From the NCBI GenBank assembly GCA_965371445.1, contig CBDUYN010000220.1:1-15189 (forward strand): DNA of 15,189 nt, written 5' to 3'. Made by a program: the position numbers and the translations under genes. The notes beneath the pieces are model-generated. The model was not told the DNA's origin and searched no databases. It saw nothing but the letters and a program-made list of their open reading frames with translations. The stretch comes from DASWIG01 sp965371445. GTDB taxonomy: Bacteria > Acidobacteriota > Thermoanaerobaculia > Multivoradales > J023. Numbering within the stretch: the stretch's first letter is position 1; each line of letters starts with the position of its first letter. Positions 12,829-15,189 of this stretch are shown piece by piece.

Positions 12829-14127
12829 ATGGCGAACAGCGTACTCATCATCGACGACGAGCCCGGCATCCTGGACACGATGGCCGGGGTGCTCATCGAC
12901 GAGGGCTACACGACTCTTTCGGCCAAAAACGGCAGCCAGGGCCTCGACCTCTACCGCAAGGAGCAGCCCGACGTGGTTTTCCTCGACGTCTGGCTGCCCG
13001 ACCGCGACGGCCTGGAGGTGCTCCAGGAGCTCCGGGAGCTCGACCCGCGTTCGGCGGTGATCATGATCTCCGGCCACGGCACGGTTGCGACTGCGGTCAA
13101 GGCGGTGCGCATGGGAGCCTACGACTACCTGGAGAAGCCTCTGTCGTACGGCCAGATCCTGGAGGCGGCGGCGGGCGCCTTGAAGCAGCGCCGGGCCCGG
13201 CGCCGGGCACCGCAGGCCGAGGTCCGCGACCGCGGGGACATCGCCGCCGAGATCGCGCCGCCGCCGGTGCTGCCGATCGTCAAGAACTGCCGCAAGCACC
13301 AGAAGACGATCAAGCGTTCGACGGTGATCTATGGCCTGGGCCTTCATTCCGGGAAGCGGACGGCGATGGTCATGCAGCCGTTGCCCCCGAACAGCGGCAT
13401 CCACTTCCTGACCTTGCCGGCCGAAACGGTGATCCCGGCCCACGTCTCGGTGGTGGCCGAGACCGACTACGCCACCACCCTGGCGCGCGATGGCGAGAAC
13501 ATCCGCACCGTGGAGCACCTCCTCTCGGCGCTTCATGCCACGGGGGTCACCAACCTCTTCGTCAAGGCGCACGGCGAGATCCCGGTTCTCGATGGCTCGG
13601 CGCTGGAGCTGTGCCGGGTGATCGAGGAGGCCGGCGTCGAAGGGCAGCGCGTGGCGCGCAAGGAGCTGGTGATCGACCGCACCTACGAGGTCGGCGACGG
13701 CGAGAAGCGCCTCACCCTGGAGCCCTACGACGGCTTCAAGGTCTCCTACGACCTGCGCTACCCGGCGCCGATCGGCGAGCAGCACCACGAGTTCGAGATG
13801 GGGACGCTTGGCGCCTACAAGGAGGAGATCGCGCCGGCGCGTACCTTCGGCTTCATGAAGGACCTGAAGATGATGGCCGAGCTCGGCCTCGGCTCCGGGG
13901 GGCGGCTCGACAACTGCATCCTGGTGGGCGAGGACAACGTCATCAATACGGACCTGCGCTTCGACGACGAGTTCGTCCGCCACAAGATCCTCGACATCGT
14001 CGGCGACCTTTATCTGCTCGGCTATCCGATCCGCGGCAAGGTGACGGCGCGCTACACCGGCCACCGCGACAACATCGCCATCCTGCGCGAGATCCTGGCG
14101 CAGAACCCGCCGGTGGAGGCTTCCTAG
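12829..14127 (+). CDS. lpxC: Response-regulator receiver fused to LpxC deacetylase
   Basis: This 432-residue fusion begins with an NtrC-like receiver (residues 1-121). D9-D10, phosphoacceptor D53 in FLDVWLPDRDG, S81 in MISGHG and K103 in YLEKPLS are all present. A basic, Ala/Pro-rich linker (about 122-156) leads to a complete LpxC (157-432), the zinc UDP-3-O-acyl-GlcNAc deacetylase that commits to lipid A synthesis. E229-H230 (RTVEHLLSAL), H385 and D389 (RHKILDIVGD) and H412 (YTGHRDN) correspond to the E. coli zinc and catalytic residues, and RTFGFMKDL is also conserved. E. coli LpxC is 305 residues with no receiver, so the extra 120 or so are the addition. MANSVLI at 12829 is preferred as the usual receiver start; an in-frame ATG at 12787 is possible. 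Phosphorylation tuning deacetylase activity or stability is inference. Confidence 0.93.
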   Translation: MANSVLIIDDEPGILDTMAGVLIDEGYTTLSAKNGSQGLDLYRKEQPDVVFLDVWLPDRDGLEVLQELRELDPRSAVIMISGHGTVATAVKAVRMGAYDYLEKPLSYGQILEAAAGALKQRRARRRAPQAEVRDRGDIAAEIAPPPVLPIVKNCRKHQKTIKRSTVIYGLGLHSGKRTAMVMQPLPPNSGIHFLTLPAETVIPAHVSVVAETDYATTLARDGENIRTVEHLLSALHATGVTNLFVKAHGEIPVLDGSALELCRVIEEAGVEGQRVARKELVIDRTYEVGDGEKRLTLEPYDGFKVSYDLRYPAPIGEQHHEFEMGTLGAYKEEIAPARTFGFMKDLKMMAELGLGSGGRLDNCILVGEDNVINTDLRFDDEFVRHKILDIVGDLYLLGYPIRGKVTARYTGHRDNIAILREILAQNPPVEAS

Positions 14128-14182
14128 AGTCGTGCCCCGGCCATGGCAGCGCTCGATTCCTTTTTCCCGGGCCGTCCCCGGC

Positions 14183-14210
14183 GCGGCTGAGGCCGGAGCC
14201 GCCTTTCCTC
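14183..14210 (+). terminator. Weak terminator-like hairpin after lpxC
   Basis: GCGGCT at 14183-14188 pairs with AGCCGC at 14197-14202, followed by CTTTCCTC. The T-tract is poor. A second short stem, CGGGAA/TTCCCG, follows at 14219-14233 and overlaps a possible ECF-type -35 (GGAACC at 14220-14225). Confidence 0.3.
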
Positions 14211-14285
14211 GAAAAGTCGGGAACCTTTCCCGGGGTCGGGCGTTATGACGGTCAAGAACAGCTGAACCAACCACAGGAGAGCCCC

Positions 14286-14972
14286 ATGAAAAAGAGATTC
14301 GCCATCCTTGCGTCCATCCTCCTCACCCTGGGCCTTGTGGCCGGTATCGCCGTGGCCGGCGACGACGACGAGCGCCACAAGATCGTCATCAAGCGGCACC
14401 ACATGGAGATCGGCGACGGCGAGGACGGAATCGAGCTCCACACGAGTCCCGGCCACCTCGAGTGGTTCGGCGGCGGAGGCGGCTACCTCGGCGTCCAGCT
14501 CACCGAGCTGACGCCGGAGCTGCGGACCCACTTCGGCGTCCCCGAGGACGTCGGCGTCATGGTCGCGAAAGTGGTCGAGGGCAGCCCGGCGGAGCGCGCC
14601 GGCTTACGGGTCGGTGACGTCGTCACCCGCGTCGGTGGCGAGGACGCCGATTCGGCGATGGCCCTGAAGCGGCTCGTCTCCCGCCACGAGGACGGCGAAG
14701 AGGCCGTCTTCGAGGTTTGGCGCGACGGCAGAGTCGAGACCCTGACCGCGGTGCTGGAGGAGCGCGAGGGGCACGGAGGCTTCCCGCATGCGCGGATGTT
14801 TTTCGGCAAGCGCCACGATGGCGCCGTCGACCTGGAGCTCGACTGCGGCAAGGACTGCGAGGTCCGCGTCGAATGCCGCGACGGCGATTGTGAGTGCACA
14901 AGAAACGGCGAGGACGTCGACTGTGAGGAGCTTCACGGCTTCCACCAAGAGCGCCACCGCCACCACGACTAG
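14286..14972 (+). CDS. Secreted PDZ-domain protein with Cys/His-rich tail
   Basis: This 228-residue protein starts with a signal peptide (MKKRFAILASILLTLGLVAG, cleaved near AVAG). A short His-rich stretch follows (HKIVIKRHH, 31-39). One PDZ domain covers about residues 66-158: the GYLGV peptide-binding loop, then VVEGSPAERAGLRVGDVVTR and EDADSAMALKRLVS. No protease domain is attached, unlike DegP or CtpA. The C-terminal part holds six cysteines (187, 191, 197, 202, 204, 213) in 27 residues, then HGFHQERHRHHD. This could be disulfide-linked, metal-binding, or both. The ATG at 14286 follows AGGAG. The gene lies 158 bases after lpxC and may have its own promoter, with GGAACC at 14220 and TTATGA at 14243. 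A periplasmic envelope role is plausible; the partner is unknown. Confidence 0.85.
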   Translation: MKKRFAILASILLTLGLVAGIAVAGDDDERHKIVIKRHHMEIGDGEDGIELHTSPGHLEWFGGGGGYLGVQLTELTPELRTHFGVPEDVGVMVAKVVEGSPAERAGLRVGDVVTRVGGEDADSAMALKRLVSRHEDGEEAVFEVWRDGRVETLTAVLEEREGHGGFPHARMFFGKRHDGAVDLELDCGKDCEVRVECRDGDCECTRNGEDVDCEELHGFHQERHRHHD

Positions 14973-14999
14973 CCGTGCCGCCCAGGCTGCCGGGCTGCG

Positions 15000-15116
15000 C
15001 CGCGCGACGCTTTCGCCGAGGTCGACGAGCTCCTCGCCGCCTGGACCGAGGACCTGGGAGCACGCACCAGGGAACCGCCCTTTCTGGGCACGTACTGGCG
15101 GGCGCGCAACGGCTGA
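15000..15116 (+). pseudogene. C-terminal fragment of an unrecognised gene
   Basis: This frame reads AFAEVDELLAAWTEDLGART followed by REPPFLGTYWRARNG, then TGA at 15114. It has strong G/C third-position preference and looks like an ordinary protein C-terminus. It has no start codon and is in phase with the PDZ gene after its TAG stop. A leftover gene end is most likely; stop-codon read-through of the PDZ gene is less likely. I do not recognise the family. The rest of 14973-15189 has no other gene. Confidence 0.35.
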
Positions 15117-15157
15117 GCCGGGCTTGAGCTCTGGCTAGGAGCCTGTAGGGCATAGAT

Positions 15158-15178
15158 CCGGCAGGCTGCGCCTGCCGG
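15158..15178. repeat. Palindromic repeat copy at the right edge
   Basis: CCGGCAGGC-TGC-GCCTGCCGG is a perfect nine-base stem with a three-base loop. It shares GGCTGCGCCTGCC with the element at 1-94, and GGCAGGCTxCGCCTGCC with the copy at 1262-1278. GTAGGG lies just upstream, as in the left-edge element. Confidence 0.65.
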
Positions 15179-15189
15179 GGGGAATCCCC

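Noticed and set aside
1..15189. CRISPR array, rRNA, tRNA genes or transposase genes
   Set aside because: No regularly spaced direct repeats, conserved rRNA blocks, complete cloverleafs or transposase motifs were seen.

Overview
The window is GC-rich, Gram-negative bacterial DNA. An LpxC enzyme, a multiheme c-type cytochrome with a signal peptide, a hybrid histidine kinase and a GlnRS with a C-terminal YqeY domain together suggest a deep-branching, respiring lineage such as Acidobacteriota. No marker gene settles this, so the assignment is inference.

Layout, left to right. Positions 1-1280 hold a large palindromic element, a debris fragment of a glyoxalase-like gene (minus), an intact single-domain response regulator with a good promoter (419-838), and a frameshifted gene remnant (minus). 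Positions 1288-1844 hold a compact RelE/YafQ-type toxin-antitoxin pair whose promoter overlaps a perfect palindrome. Positions 2119-4515 (minus) encode a 7TMR-DISM-type hybrid histidine kinase. Divergent from it, 4663-7038 encodes glutaminyl-tRNA synthetase with a YqeY tail, converging with an overlap on an aromatic-amino-acid-decarboxylase-like PLP enzyme (7031-8464, minus). Positions 8521-10378 (minus) form a two-gene operon for a secreted ten-heme cytochrome and a thioredoxin-fold/TPR protein that lacks the redox cysteines. A CBS-domain pair protein runs the other way (10655-11203).

The 460-base gap at 11204-11665 is the most structured non-coding stretch. Read on the minus strand it has tandem dyads, a near-consensus sigma-54 promoter, three hairpins, three repeated CCTACC motifs and a terminator-like hairpin, which together look like a sigma-54-controlled small RNA. 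After it come a GNAT acetyltransferase and a small zincin metallopeptidase (both minus), then a response-regulator receiver fused to a complete LpxC (12829-14127), which suggests phosphorelay input into the committed step of lipid A synthesis. The window closes with a secreted PDZ protein with a Cys/His-rich tail, a C-terminal gene fragment and another copy of the palindromic repeat.

Five candidate promoters share a -10 of the form TA(C/G)A(C/A)T. Two of these sit 6 bases before the ATG, implying leaderless mRNAs for the kinase and the decarboxylase. The strongest leads are the receiver-LpxC fusion and the putative sigma-54 small RNA locus.
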